64,000 bases of DNA, taken from positions 5,422,001-5,486,000 of the forward strand of contig CM060833.1 in NCBI GenBank assembly GCA_030762175.1, given 5' to 3'. Below the pieces are notes generated by a model. The model did no database searches and had not been told where the DNA came from. It was given only the letters and a program-made list of their open reading frames with translations. The DNA is from Metallyticus violacea. Its lineage: Eukaryota > Arthropoda > Insecta > Mantodea > Metallyticidae. The position numbers and the translations under genes are program-made. This document shows positions 14,701-23,191 of this stretch, piece after piece; positions within the stretch are counted from its first letter, which is position 1, and every line of letters begins with the position of its first letter.

Positions 14701-14954
14701 TCACCAGATATCCAGGTGCCGTTAAATCCTCTAGCGCTGAACTTTCCCTCCACGATCTGTTCTAACGGGACGCTGCGGACACCGTCCGTGTACACAGTGT
14801 CAGCGCTGACTATCGCCTCAGCCACTTGCTGCTCTCCCGTGCTGCCACTCAGCAACACGATACCCACTATGACGAGCGCGATCACGATCATGCCCACCAC
14901 CACAGCCGCCGCCACCGTTTTCCAGTTGCGGGGTCTTCCCTTGGACACCAGCTC
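2628..14954 (-). CDS. Dipeptidyl peptidase IV-like protein (S9B, DPP4/6/10 group), partial, 8 exons
   Basis: The coding segments, in minus-strand order, are 14954-14705, 14018-13924, 12464-12390, 12306-12254, 8818-8607, 5861-5692, 2944-2832 and 2751-2628. All introns are GT-AG and the phases agree at every junction, giving 1092 nt (364 codons) without a stop. Order of parts: short basic cytoplasmic stretch with RNWK, one membrane helix at about residues 13-36, then beta-propeller. The joined exons 5 and 6 create DWVYEEE, the conserved double-Glu loop that binds the substrate N-terminus in DPP4. IRYPK-PGTPNP and WMNRVQN are further family hallmarks. These are type II membrane proteins of about 750-850 residues. 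The first exon (cytoplasmic tail) and the catalytic alpha/beta-hydrolase domain are not found and probably lie outside. Without the Ser-Asp-His residues I cannot say whether this is an active peptidase (DPP4 type) or an inactive potassium-channel-associated homologue (DPP6/10 type). Confidence 0.92.
2832..2944 (-). CDS. DPP-like exon g: propeller
   Basis: Acceptor tttttcag/CCAGGA, donor AACAG/gtaaat (phase 2). The exon reads [15 protein letters not shown] then a Pro-rich PPPPVLKN stretch. This is the usual segment after YPK in DPP4/DPP6 (KAGxxNPxVxLxVxxL). Confidence 0.9.
3811..5038 (-). mobile_element. DD34D mariner copy A, decayed
   Basis: Left end CGAGGTCCATAAATTTCCGG after TA, right end a degraded ccgggaggttatgaacctacactc. 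The minus-strand transposase is broken over 4044-4334 ([32 protein letters not shown], where D-L of the motif is altered), 4401-4592 (TGDET catalytic block) and 4657-4929 (N-terminal helix-turn-helix and [13 protein letters not shown]). A run of C at 3938-3947 marks the 3' untranslated part as in other copies. It lies in a DPP-gene intron in the same orientation. Confidence 0.88.
5040..5165 (-). mobile_element. Possible Tc1/mariner N-terminal scrap
   Basis: The minus strand reads [32 protein letters not shown], like the second helix-turn-helix and GRPxTATT linker of mariners. It abuts the end of DD34D copy A. Confidence 0.5.
5692..5861 (-). CDS. DPP-like exon f: second half of the DWVYEEE loop, propeller
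   Basis: Acceptor tgtttcag/AGGAAG, donor CCAAAG/gtaatg (phase 0). It completes the [17 protein letters not shown] motif and continues KLAYASFDD to the conserved IRYPK at the exon end. The double Glu needed to hold the substrate amino terminus is present. Confidence 0.93.
5965..6300 (+). repeat. R1 repeat copy in DPP intron
   Basis: Sub-units recognisable by aattaacaaacgatgcatcg, tagctatagcggtagcaattattg, ggtcattaggagcgagggtatacc and gcgctctag; includes a (TA)13 run at 6146-6171. Confidence 0.65.
6300..7499. other. DPP intron sequence without recognised features
   Basis: AT-rich, with a G10 run near 6370. No exon, transposase motif or long frame seen. Confidence 0.5.
7500..7770 (+). mobile_element. 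SINE-B (tRNA-Leu-like head)
   Basis: The head CGCCACGGGTGGCCGAAGTCGTTAAGGCGC resembles a tRNA-Leu/Ser acceptor-D region, with box B GGGGTTCGAATCCCGCC. The body has cctcataaatggcaaatgccgg and a 3' part with tcatttcatttcatgtatcatc and a terminal AACGGGCGTTAAACA. Lies in a DPP intron in antisense. Confidence 0.92.
7835..8575 (+). mobile_element. Mariner relic, EAILKD-type family
   Basis: Broken plus-strand frames show [15 protein letters not shown] (7945-8000), a remnant of the RVCARWV helix, a catalytic remnant, then [20 protein letters not shown] and [10 protein letters not shown] (8425-8525), ending with tttttattgaacaggc at about 8570. It sits 30 bp from the donor of DPP exon e, in antisense. 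Confidence 0.75.
8607..8818 (-). CDS. DPP-like exon e: propeller, first half of the DWVYEEE loop
   Basis: Acceptor attttcag/GCAAAC, donor TATGAAG/gtaaaa (phase 1). It encodes about 70 residues including [23 protein letters not shown] and [13 protein letters not shown]. The acceptor lies only 24 bp from the end of a DD41D mariner, and the donor about 30 bp from another mariner relic. Confidence 0.93.
9008..10028 (+). pseudogene. DD41D mariner transposase pseudogene
   Basis: Two frames broken at about 9490 by loss of a dinucleotide in NRHNC-VYWCANN. The start codon region (MEPRLSFEQRKAI in sister copies) is degraded to a short in-frame Met. It would have bound the TIRs through the N-terminal helix-turn-helix and cut through the D-D-D triad. 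Asn replaces the third Asp, so even a repaired frame should be inactive. Confidence 0.85.
10045..10340 (-). mobile_element. SINE-A (tRNA-derived) in DD41D copy 2
   Basis: The head reads, on the minus strand, GGTCCTGGTGGTGTAGTGGTTACC (RNA pol III box A) and GCGGGTTCGAACCCGGCC (box B), then a tRNA-unrelated body with TTCGGGCGTAAAAATC, and a (TAAA/A)-rich tail. Target duplication GTAAAAGTCTAAGA (10031-10044) / GTAAAGGTCTAAGA (10341-10354), one mismatch. Confidence 0.92.
10930..12058 (-). mobile_element. DD34D mariner copy B, decayed
   Basis: TA at 10928-10929 and 12059-12060. The right end CGAAGATAGGTCCATAAG (minus strand) is clear. Transposase remains at 11413-11601 ([11 protein letters not shown]), 11608-11799 ([17 protein letters not shown] helix-turn-helix, [13 protein letters not shown]) and a stop-ridden C-terminus at 11130-11400. 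A C run at 11032-11043 sits at the 3' side. With DD41D copy 2 it makes up most of the 3.4-kb DPP intron 12253-8819. Confidence 0.88.
12254..12306 (-). CDS. DPP-like exon d: propeller
   Basis: 53 nt, acceptor tttgcag/ATCTTC, donor ACACT/gtgagt (phase 2). [15 protein letters not shown] corresponds to the IYQHSYTGYYV strand of DPP6 (Y/F-R-H-S core). It was located by phase and family similarity. It is too short to stand out as an open frame. Confidence 0.86.
12390..12464 (-). CDS. DPP-like exon c: propeller
   Basis: 25 codons in phase 0, acceptor ttgacag/ACGCCG, donor AGAAAG/gtaaga. [20 protein letters not shown] matches the YEISPDREYALFSYN strand pair of the family. The intron to the next exon is only about 83 bp. 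Confidence 0.87.
12545..12655 (-). mobile_element. SINE-B fragment
   Basis: The body only (gcatttgccatttatgaggactgagg, cagggaggacgattctagtggcgg), with the tRNA-like head mostly deleted between gggaggacg and ggcgg. Confidence 0.8.
12640..12960 (+). repeat. Unclassified dispersed repeat, longer copy
   Basis: Shares ctg-cactgaaaatgcataatga, gaagctg, gggcaagcagatgatcgcc-cttt, and attgctaatg with 18125-18270. A 78-codon frame (12716-12952) crosses it but shows no domain I know. Confidence 0.5.
12961..13579. other. DPP intron sequence, unassigned
   Basis: One 66-codon frame (13332-13532) without known motif; nothing else seen. Confidence 0.4.
13580..13800 (+). mobile_element. Mariner C-terminal fragment
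   Basis: One frame reads [19 protein letters not shown] (13641-13700), the third-Asp signature of mariner transposases. The rest is decayed. It lies in a DPP intron, antisense to the gene. Confidence 0.65.
13924..14018 (-). CDS. DPP-like exon b: propeller blade 1
   Basis: Acceptor cttccag/ATACGG, donor CTGCAG/gtaggt. The split codon G/AT gives Asp, and the exon reads [16 protein letters not shown], matching the DTEFIYRE.. strand of DPP6. It ends in phase 0 after 31 further codons. Confidence 0.88.
14405..14645 (-). mobile_element. SINE-B copy 59 bp from a DPP exon donor
   Basis: Complete head (gccactcgtggcgg, box B GGGATTCGAACCCC on the plus-strand reading) and body; tail towards 14405. Same orientation as the gene. 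Confidence 0.9.
14705..14954 (-). CDS. DPP-like exon a: membrane anchor and start of ectodomain
   Basis: The acceptor reads ttggcag/GAGCTGG and the donor TCTG/gtgagtg (phase 1). The exon encodes 83 codons: [12 protein letters not shown], a long run of Val/Ile/Ala/Gly that is clearly a single transmembrane helix, then the luminal stem with a [11 protein letters not shown] segment that matches the start of the propeller in DPP6/DPP4 proteins, and an NGT glycosylation sequon. An in-frame ATG lies upstream at about 14975. The ag before GAG and the family alignment argue for an acceptor, with the true start in an earlier exon. Confidence 0.88.
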
Positions 14955-15646
14955 CTGCCAACAAGCACACCTCACTCAACACAACCTGAAGTTCTTGTCA
15001 TATCACCATACTTACTTAATGTGGTCACATGCGCCTTAATATGCACGATTATATTAAAAAAAATGATTTTTTTTTATTTTTTGGTATATTTTTAAGCACT
15101 ACAGCATGCATTTTGTGAAAATATATTATGTGCTAGGTTTAAAATGTGGACGTATGAAAGGAGCCTATCTGGACAAAGATATACTCCATGGTCATTATAG
15201 AAGGAAGACGTCAAAGCTGCAGAAATTCATAGACCTTAACTGCGGTATGTGGTCAAGAAGTTCTTGCACAGAAGACACAGCGTTTACCACTAGAACAATG
15301 TGGCAGGGAATCTACACACAAGAATGTTCGTCAACATGGCGGTCTCTCAGGAACATTGAGGTTATATCTGAATTGATTATGGCTGATAGCTGCTGTTATA
15401 AAGATGATACAAGGATAGGTCAATAAGTTTCCGGCCTCGCTGATAAGGATTGTCGCCTTCACAAAAACCTTATCTGCTGTCATACCCTTATCTGTTAAGA
15501 AAATAATTGCAGCTGTAACTGTGTTCAGTTGTTCAGATATATTTACATAAAGAAGGCTATGTGTAGAAGATTGTGACATGTTCAAAATGAAGTATTGAGC
15601 TGTTAAGTTCTTCACAAAAGAAGGACGAAATGAAATTAAACAGCGA

Positions 15647-16480
15647 TTGGACGGTGTATATGGGGAAGCATCCCTCTCATATTCTACCGTAAAAGAATGG
15701 GCCACACTTTTTCGAATGGGTCGTGAAAGCATTGAAGACGAAGAGCGTGCAGGTCGGCCCTTGAAGGTGCTCACTCCTGAAAACATCGCTCTTGTGAAAG
15801 AAGAAATTATGGAAGACCGGCGGCTCAAAGTTACAGAAAGAGCAGCAAGGTTGGGCCTTTCTGGAACAACAGTCCTTCGAATTATTCAGGAACATTTAAA
15901 CATGAATAAGGTTAGTGCAAGATGGGTGCCTAGACTTCTTTCTTCAGTCCAAAAGCAGCAACGAGTCATTTGTTGTCAGGCATTTTTGGAGCTCTGCCGT
16001 GGCAACGAGAGAGAAGTTCTGCAAACCATTGCTACAGGAGATGAAACTATGGCCCTCTACTATGATCCCTTGTTCAAAAGAGAATCAATGGAGTGGCAGG
16101 CGTAAACCTGACGAAGCACCGACTCTAAAGGCCAAGGTTACTCTGTCAATCAAGAAGATCATGACCACACTCTTTTGGGACTGTGAAGGAATATTCTTCA
16201 TTGACTTCAAGGAGAGGAACACCACAGTAAACGGGGAGTGCTATGCTGGTCTACTGCACAGACTACGTGCTTCCATCAAAGAGAAAAGGCGAGGAAAGCT
16301 GAGTGGTGGTGTGCGCCTTCTTCACGACAACGCATCTGTGCACACACGGCTGTTGTTGCAAAGGAAGCTGTGAAGAAATGCGGCTTCGAGAAGATTGAAC
16401 ATCCACCCTACACCCCAGATCTAGCTCCCAGTAACTATTTCCTCTTCTCAAAACTCAAGAAGTCGGTCCTGGGGGTGTAG
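15647..16480 (+). pseudogene. DD34D mariner transposase pseudogene
   Basis: Frames 15647-16105, 15915-16373 and 16238-16480 together give the helix-turn-helix domain, first Asp (TGDET), second Asp (LLHDNA) and SPDLAPSNY with Asn at the third catalytic Asp. It needs at least two frameshift repairs and has lost its end to a SINE. It would have catalysed cut-and-paste transposition of its own family. Confidence 0.88.
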
Positions 16481-16756
16481 TGGTTACCATACTTGCCTCC
16501 TAAACTCAAGATCGCGGGTTCAACCCGGCCAGGATCGATGGATTTTTTCGGGCGTAAAAATCCTAAGTATGGCTTCCTTCGGAAGGGAAGTAAAGCCATG
16601 GGTCCCGCGTCGTACATTTACAGCACGATAAAGACCTCAAGCCTGAAAGAGAGGCCTCTGAGCAAAATTTGTCGGCCGTTTCACGCCCTGAGTTGAATGG
16701 GACGCTGATGACCGGAGATGTTAAAGAGCGTCCATAAATCAATCAAAAAAAAAAAA
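16463..16756 (+). mobile_element. SINE-A in DD34D copy C
   Basis: Full-length copy with box A GTGTAGTGGTTACC, box B GGGTTCAACCC and a poly(A) tail. Perfect 12-bp target duplication AAACTCAAGAAG (16451-16462 and 16757-16768) in the transposase codons for KLKK. Confidence 0.95.
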
Positions 16757-16955
16757 AAACTCAAGAAGGACCTTGGAAGAAGTAAATTTAAGTGTGACGA
16801 AGAAGTGATGGATGCTGAATATGCCCATTTTGCAGACAAAACTTCTAAATATTGGGGGGGGGGTGGAAATGATAATTTAAACGTGTGAGAAGTGTATTGC
16901 AATAAAGGGTAACTATATTGAAAAGTGAAATATAGTTTTTGTCTTTGTCATACTT

Positions 16956-17775
16956 AGGAACAATTATAGACAGATTTAAAGTCCATATATAATTCATTAA
17001 GTTAAAACATTAAATAGCTTGTTTTGTATAAAATGAAATACCAGTAGCAATGTATTGAACAATAATTAGGCATTTTCATAGCCCTGTACTTTTACACCGT
17101 ATTCGTATTGTGTATAACATTCGTTATTAAATTTTTATAAGAATCATCTAATACCTGCTCAAACGAAAAGCAAACCATTTCGCATCTGCAATAGAAAGTC
17201 TAAATCCGGAAGTGCAAGGTAAATAGACCAGAGACGGTAGACAGCTGTAAAAATAGTGCCAGAAGTTAAAGGAGTACTGAACGTGAAAGTTGATGAATCA
17301 GCCAAAAAAAAAAACTCTTTAATATAATTGATTAGAACTGCATTTCTCTCGACTGCTAAATGTCACTCTTGGTACGGAATTCGCCGTGTCTTCTCATTTA
17401 TAACGTGACGCAGTTTATACAAAAGTGAAATACTAGGAAAATCGCACTAACCATGGGCATGTACTAGGGTGATGAACTAATATTAGTACGCCATGCAGAC
17501 ACTAGATAGCGACTGTAAGCGGAGTGTATAACGAAGAGACAGTGTTCGCTTTCTATCAAGTAGAGAAAGACGTGGACATGATGGAAGGCAACTATCGTGT
17601 ACGAAGATGAACTACTGAAACGCCTAGACGACTAACTTCATTAAGTAGTCAAGCAGCTGCGGGTTCGCCAGGGGCAGGTTGTGAGCGCTGGTCACCTGTC
17701 AACACCGCGGTCTGCCAGAAATATCGAGGTTGTGTCTGAATTGATTATGCATACTTTTTGGGAAACTGGAGTATA
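16956..17775. other. Unassigned
   Basis: No frame over 60 codons. The phrase tgtctgaattgattatg near 17735 recurs as tatctgaattgattatgg at 15365, next to DD34D copy C, and may mark a shared older repeat. Confidence 0.4.
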
Positions 17776-18024
17776 TCGCCACGGTGACCGAGGTCGTTAA
17801 GGCGCAGACTCGTGAGCAGGAGGTCTGGAGTTCGAATCACGCCAGGACCGTCCTCCCTGATTGAGGTTTTCTTCATTCCGTAAATGGCAAATGCCGGGAA
17901 GGTACCCTGTAACGTTTCCTTCCTTAAAACAAATCTTTCGCAATTTATCATTTCATATTATGTATCATCAGTGTCACCGCCTGTGGTACCTCAGTAGTAT
18001 AAACGGGCGTTAAACATTATTAAA
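17776..18024 (+). mobile_element. SINE-B copy
   Basis: Full length, CGCCACGGTGACCGAGGTCGTTAAGGCGC to AACGGGCGTTAAACATT plus a short A tail. Box B GGAGTTCGAATCACGCC. Confidence 0.92.
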
Positions 18025-18124
18025 AAAATTAGAAAGCCAGATAGAGCTCGGCCGCGCAACCCTGCACGCTCCTATTGATATATAAAAAAGCTTGGGTTCC
18101 ACAAGACTTGAAGAACCAAACGGT

Positions 18125-18270
18125 TGAAGCCTGTGGTTGGCGACTGGAAATGCATAATAATGATGTGAAAATGTTGGGGAAGCTGGTGAGTAATGATGAG
18201 TCATGGGCAAGCAGATGATCACCGTCTTCTGGTAATCTTCAGCCTACTGCTAATGGACGACTGTCAACAC
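18125..18270 (+). repeat. Unclassified dispersed repeat, shorter copy
   Basis: gactggaaatgcataataatg, ggggaagctg and gggcaagcagatgatcaccgtctt align with 12655-12790. It lies 100 bp after a SINE-B copy. The first copy also adjoins SINE-B, so it may be part of a longer element. Confidence 0.5.
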
Positions 18271-18789
18271 AGGACTCAGCAACGGCGAAAGGGGAATGGT
18301 CTTCAAACATAACAATGCGCGGTCCCACAACAACTAAGGTGGCATCGCTGGGATTCATTGTTGCGCTGACGCATGTTCACCGATTGTAACTTATTTGACA
18401 ACATGAAGGACTCGCTAAGACTTAAAAAATTTGCCAACAACGAAGAAATTGAGGCAGATGCACTTGAGTAGTAGCGTAGACTTTCAAACAACGTTTCGCG
18501 ATACCCTGGCAGTAAGGTAGCAATGGTGCATGTTGAACGCCAACTTTTTTGTTATATTTAATTTTGATGAATATAATAAGAAATTTCGATGAATATAACT
18601 CCGTTGGTGCGTCACTTTGGTGTATTTACGAGGGGAATTGATCATTCTGGAAAATTTCAATGAAATGGCGGGAAATTTTGTTAAGCGGCATGGCTAATTG
18701 TACGCGTAATTCTTGTAACAATTTTATTCAAAGTTTCAAACAGCTGCAACTGTTAGCAAATATCTTAAATCATCGGTTTCGTATAAAGA

Positions 18790-19765
18790 CGAGTATCGTG
18801 TAGTGATAAAACATTTTTAATTAAAAAAAGTGGACTGTGGCCCAAATACAAACTGAGCTGAGGGAAGTTCATGGGCACTCTGCATCAACACTCAAGGTCA
18901 TTTATTACTGGAGAAATGAATTTAAACGTGGCCGTACAAGAACAGCAGATATTGCACGTTTGGACTGCCGATTAAGGTGTCTTCTGAAGAAAGCATGGTA
19001 TTGTGAGAGAAGATCGTCGCATTAAGATTCGTGAGATTGCTGAGATGACAGACGTCTCATATGAACGGGCACATGACATCGTGCATATGAAGAAACCGAG
19101 TGCACGTTGTGTGTCGCGTTTGTTGACTCCAGACCAAAATCGCTCAAGGAAGACATTTCAAAATCGTGTTTGGTAAAGTTGCAGCATAATCGGAAGGACT
19201 TCTGGCGTCGTTTTGTGACTGTAGACGACACTTGGGTCCACCACTACACCCTGGAAATCAAAACAATCAGTTGGCGAAGGTGAAAGTGTGCCAAAAATGC
19301 TGAAACAGTTTTGTCTGCAGAAAAAGTGATAGCAACCTTTTTGGGGAGGGAGGATAATGATTGACTATTTGGAAAAAGGTAAAACAGTGACAGTTGGATC
19401 GTGTGCATAGTGAGTAGAAGCAGAAGCGACCAAGTTTGGCGAGCGAAAATGTATTCCTTCAACAGCGCAATGCGCCTGCTCACATATCGGCAGTTACAAT
19501 GTCAAAAGTGCGTAAACTGGGCATCGAAATAGTTCTCACCGACCATATTCTCCACATTTGGTCCCATTTGACTTTTTTCTCTTTCTCAACCCCACAAATT
19601 GACTTGGGTGGGAGTATAAAGAAGTTATCTGTGTTGTGAACGAGTATTATGCACAGTTCTAAAGAAATTATTTTTCTAAGGGGGAAAAAATTACAATTTT
19701 GCTGGACCAATTTTTGTTTTTGCAGGCTTTCCATCTTCTTACATTCTTCGCTCTTCGATGAGCTT
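18790..19765 (+). mobile_element. Mariner relic (VREDRRIKIREIAE family)
   Basis: HSASTLKVIYYWRNEFKRGR, IVREDRRIKIREIAEMTDVSYER (19005-19070), PSARCVSRLLTPDQN, DFWRRFVTVDDTWVHHYTLE with the first Asp (19198-19255), ESVPKMLKQF, GNAPAHI-like (19460-19480), RPYSPHLVPFDFFLF (19540-19590). At least four frameshifts. It resembles the mellifera/Bmmar-type DD34D mariners, a placement made from remembered family motifs. Confidence 0.8.
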
Positions 19766-20004
19766 TACGATCTTATGCGCCAAAATATTTAATGATAATC
19801 CATTGCAAAATGGATGAATGTACCTCTGGCTCGGACCTGGTGCTACTTTCAAACAAGCTGGTTTCCCCTTACTTCGAAAACCTCAAGCGTAACGTTTCAA
19901 AAACGTGTCTCGATCCGCACTACTCACAAGCGGTAAAATAAAAATTCCGGCTTTTATTTGACTCGTCTTCGTAATGAGGTTTATAAATATTCAAGTGTAT
20001 GAGT

Positions 20005-20330
20005 GGGGCAAAGTTTCACAGAAAGACGAGAAACTGGAAAAGTAAAACCATCCGTATCGTCCTCGGAGAAAATATTCTGACGGTTCGGAACCTTGAGTGT
20101 GGCGGACGTTTGTTGATTGCTGAAAGCTACATTAGTATTGCATCCATCATTTCACATGTCTTTTATTACTGAAAAGTGCCAGCAAGGTGAATTTTTTCAG
20201 TTCTCATTGAGGGTCAAAAGGCTGCTCATGTGAAGGGATGCTAAGAGGCCTTTAGCTCACGAAGAAATGTTTCTGCATTGATGATACATGGATGAGCCGA
20301 AACAATAATCGTAGAGCGATTATTACATTT
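20005..20330 (+). mobile_element. Probable mariner N-terminal relic
   Basis: In alternating frames: KPSVSSSEKI, VRNLVVADRRLLIAES-like helix-turn-helix, RWILSILTEGQKA-like and IDDTWM with a possible first Asp. It is decayed. The assignment rests on motif order. Confidence 0.45.
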
Positions 20331-20339
20331 TATGTAAAT

Positions 20340-20697
20340 CCCCACTCTCAACAGTCTAATTTAGCTGATTTTCATAAACCATTTTTCTTACTTTATTTCA
20401 ATGATATGTTACCAGTTTCTTTGATAAAAAGCAAATTGCAGTGGCAAAAATAATTTTTTAAAATTTCACTTTAGTTTAACCTGCTTTATATTTCGGTTTT
20501 CAGGTTTTGATGTCCCAAATTTTCAGAAACTGTTTCAATGTAATAGGTATACGAGTTTCGTAGAGAAAAGGCAAAAATTACGGCTATTAGAGCGAGGTGA
20601 AAAAATCGCTTTAGGTTAACCTCCATTTATTGTTATATGCCGAGTTTCATTGAGAAAAAATATACATTGTGGCCGCTAGTGCGCTAACACACATATA
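20340..20697 (-). repeat. R1 repeat copy
   Basis: Reverse orientation: ggccgctagtgcgctaacac next to the DD41D TA, aggttaacctcc, gccgagtttcattgag, and tggcaaaaataattttttaaaatttc. Confidence 0.65.
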
Positions 20698-21376
20698 CCG
20701 AAGGTGTCAAAAATGCATACACACTTCACATTAGATATCTATTTAATATATTTCAAAGTTAGACCGAAAAACAACAGTAATGTGTAGTATGATGTTCTGT
20801 AAACAGATGTGACTCACATACATTATGATAGCGTTGCTACGTGACAGGTAAATCAACAATAAACAAATGAAGCCAAGATTATTGTATGATGTTCTGTAAA
20901 AAGATGACTCACATTACGTTATGCTAGCGTTGCTACAACAAAATGGAGCCAAGATTATTGTTTGAACAGCGGAAAACAATTTTGAAGTGTATTGGAAAAC
21001 CGAGAATGTTGTTGAAGTTCAAAGGCAATGGAGACGTGTGTACAGAACAGAACCGCCGTTGGACTTCTACCTATGGGGAACTCTTAAGAATGCTGTATAC
21101 CGTAGAAAACCAGCTACACTGACAGCACTTCGGGAAGAAATTGAAACGGCATGTGCTGCAATCCCTAAGGACACTTTCGCAAACATTTCTCAATCAGTAG
21201 TTCAACGTACTCAGAAGTGTATTGACGCCGATGGTGTGCATTTTGAGCAACTGTTGTAACTGTAAAAGTTTAAGATGATTAGTGCTCATCATTTTCTGTT
21301 TGTGTGAATTCAGTTTTGTTATGTTAACACAGTTTTTTGCTTTGCTTTAAATGTGTATATATTTTTTGGCACCCTC
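20698..21376 (+). mobile_element. DD41D mariner copy 3, short deletion derivative (679 bp)
   Basis: TA duplication at 20696-20697 and 21377-21378, TIRs GGTGTCAAAAATGCATACAC and its counterpart ending ttttttggcaccctc. The internal deletion joins YRTEPP directly to LDFYLWG with about 2 bp of microhomology. A 90-codon frame (20987-21259) remains open across the junction. The leader carries the 97-bp tandem duplication (20791, 20888). It lies next to a minus-oriented R1 repeat. Confidence 0.9.
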
Positions 21377-21937
21377 TATTAGCTAATGCTTTTAACCTTG
21401 CCTGTATCAAATGTTTTAATTCCGTTTTTATCTGGCTTTTCACATTTTTTAATCGCTGAACATCCGAGAAATCGTAAACATTTATTTTTTTTAATTGCTG
21501 CCAATATTAAATATTTTAAGCGCTATTTTACTTGACAGGTTTGTATGTTTTTAATATTTGATCATCTACTTGTGTTCTTTTTTGCATTCTTCTACATGTT
21601 TAACTCTCAAACAGCCAGTGTTTAATCTTTACATAAATGAGCCTTGGATACTGAACCAGTGATATTCAGGTAACTCCACTATTATATAAACATTTTAGAT
21701 ATCTTATTATTAACAAATATTTATTTAAAGTAATTTAGCATTTCCATTAATAAAAATATTTTATTCACACAAAAATATCAAATAGCACAAATGAAGGAAT
21801 ATATCGTAGGGAAATCTTTACGCAACATATACAAACATAACAATAATATATCCAAAAACAATACAGTATATTACCAGTCATATATTATGGATAACAACAA
21901 AAACGAAAATATCCCCTAATAGTTCTGTCCGTTCGTT

Positions 21938-21965
21938 CATCCATCCATCCATCCATCCATCCATC
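21938..21965. repeat. (CCAT)n microsatellite
   Basis: Seven perfect CATC/CCAT units inside an otherwise unique AT-rich stretch. Confidence 0.95.
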
Positions 21966-22116
21966 TATAAATCACTCTCTATGATAAAAATAAGCCAAAC
22001 AAGAATTTAGATGTGCCACAGTGAGGTTATTTGAGTTATGAGCCATCCGAGAGCCGGTACTTATTACGAAAGTGCAGCAGTAAAGGGGTATTGTGCACTC
22101 ATTCCATAAAACTGCT

Positions 22117-22421
22117 ACATGATCGATTGATTTGTTTTTTATTTACAGACGCTCTTTGACATCTCAGATCATCAACGTTCTATTCTATTCAGGGCATGAA
22201 ACGGTCGACAAATTTTGCTCAGAGGCTTCTCTTTCAGGTTTGAGGTTCTTTTTCGTGCCGTAAATGTACGACACGGGACGCACGGATTTACTTCCCTTCC
22301 GAAGGAAGCCATACTTAGGATTTCTACGCCCGAAAAAAATCCATCGATCCTGACCGAGATCGAACGAGCGATCTTGGGTTTAGAAGGCAAGTATGGTTAC
22401 CACTACACCACCAGGACCGAC
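22117..22421 (-). mobile_element. SINE-A copy
   Basis: Full-length but diverged. Flanking AAAACTGCT at 22108-22116 and 22422-22430. Box B is degraded (GATCTCGGTCAG on the plus-strand reading around 22345-22365). Confidence 0.9.
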
Positions 22422-22989
22422 AAAACTGCTTCAGAAACATGACATTAGAGCATTACAGCGCCGCCCTCGCCTGCCACAATGGATTTTCAAATGGCTTCCA
22501 TTTTCTTTGATAAGCATCTTGTCCTTAATTGCTAAAATTTTGCTGCACCCACTGAGAAGAAAATTTCTCACTCTGAATTGTTGGTGACTTTCAGCTTGTG
22601 TACTGTCTTATGAATTTCCCATAGCAAACTTCTAGCTAATTTTGTAAGCACTGACACCTTGGTCAGAGCCAACTTTAATAAGAATTGATTTGCTCATTTG
22701 CATGTCCAGAAGTTTGCAGACGTGCTTGGAGGACAAATCACGCTCAGCAGTTTGTCGAAGTTGATGTATATCGTCTCAAAGAACTTGTAATTTACAATCC
22801 GGACAGTTGCATCATTTAAATAACAAATAGGTGAACTCGCGCTGAATCACTGAATTTCCTGAACTTTAAAGTTATGTTTGAACTTATAATAAAATCAATG
22901 TATTCCATATCAATAACGAATGGAGAATAAAACAATACCATTAACTTTTTATCTAAACAATATTAAGTAAATAACCTTTCTGTGTGAAT

Positions 22990-23070
22990 TTTAGTATACA
23001 TTTTTTTAAAGAATTCTCAAGGAATGCTATTGCGGTTGAACCTATAAAAATATTTTTGAAAAATTAAAAT
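22990..23070 (+). repeat. R1 head fragment
   Basis: aagaattctcaaggaatgctattgcggttgaacctataaaaatatttttgaaaaatt corresponds to the R1 head. DD41D copy 4 lies 120 bp away. Confidence 0.5.
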
Positions 23071-23191
23071 CCTTCTGAATTATATATATCTTGTGTTGCG
23101 TTATTGAAGAGCACCAGTTGTTCAAAATATACAGAAAATTGATTGAATATTTAAATGTTATATCTATTTCTGGTTCTTTAGTTTTTTTATA

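Larger units (their letters stand above)
15410..16955 (+). mobile_element. DD34D mariner copy C, most complete, split by SINE-A
   Basis: Left TIR CAAGGATAGGTCAATAAG after TA (15408-15409). The right end fades at about 16955 after the shared tagtttttgtctttgtcata tail. The transposase is nearly whole: N-terminal helices from about 15600, [48 protein letters not shown]-type linker, [24 protein letters not shown], then PPYTPDLAPSNYFLF. There are 34 residues between the second Asp and the third catalytic position, where Asn replaces Asp. A frameshift occurs at about 16100 and another at about 16345. SINE-A (16463-16756) separates FSKLKK from the remaining C-terminus. A G run lies at 16855-16863. 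Confidence 0.92.
21377..22989. other. Unassigned apart from SINE-A
   Basis: Mostly AT-rich (21.4-21.9 kb). 22430-22900 has short frames only and no motif recognised. Confidence 0.4.

Noticed and set aside
14638..15095. Plus-strand frames of 133 and 89 codons
   Set aside because: Antisense to the DPP membrane-anchor exon, which has family similarity and splice sites on the minus strand.
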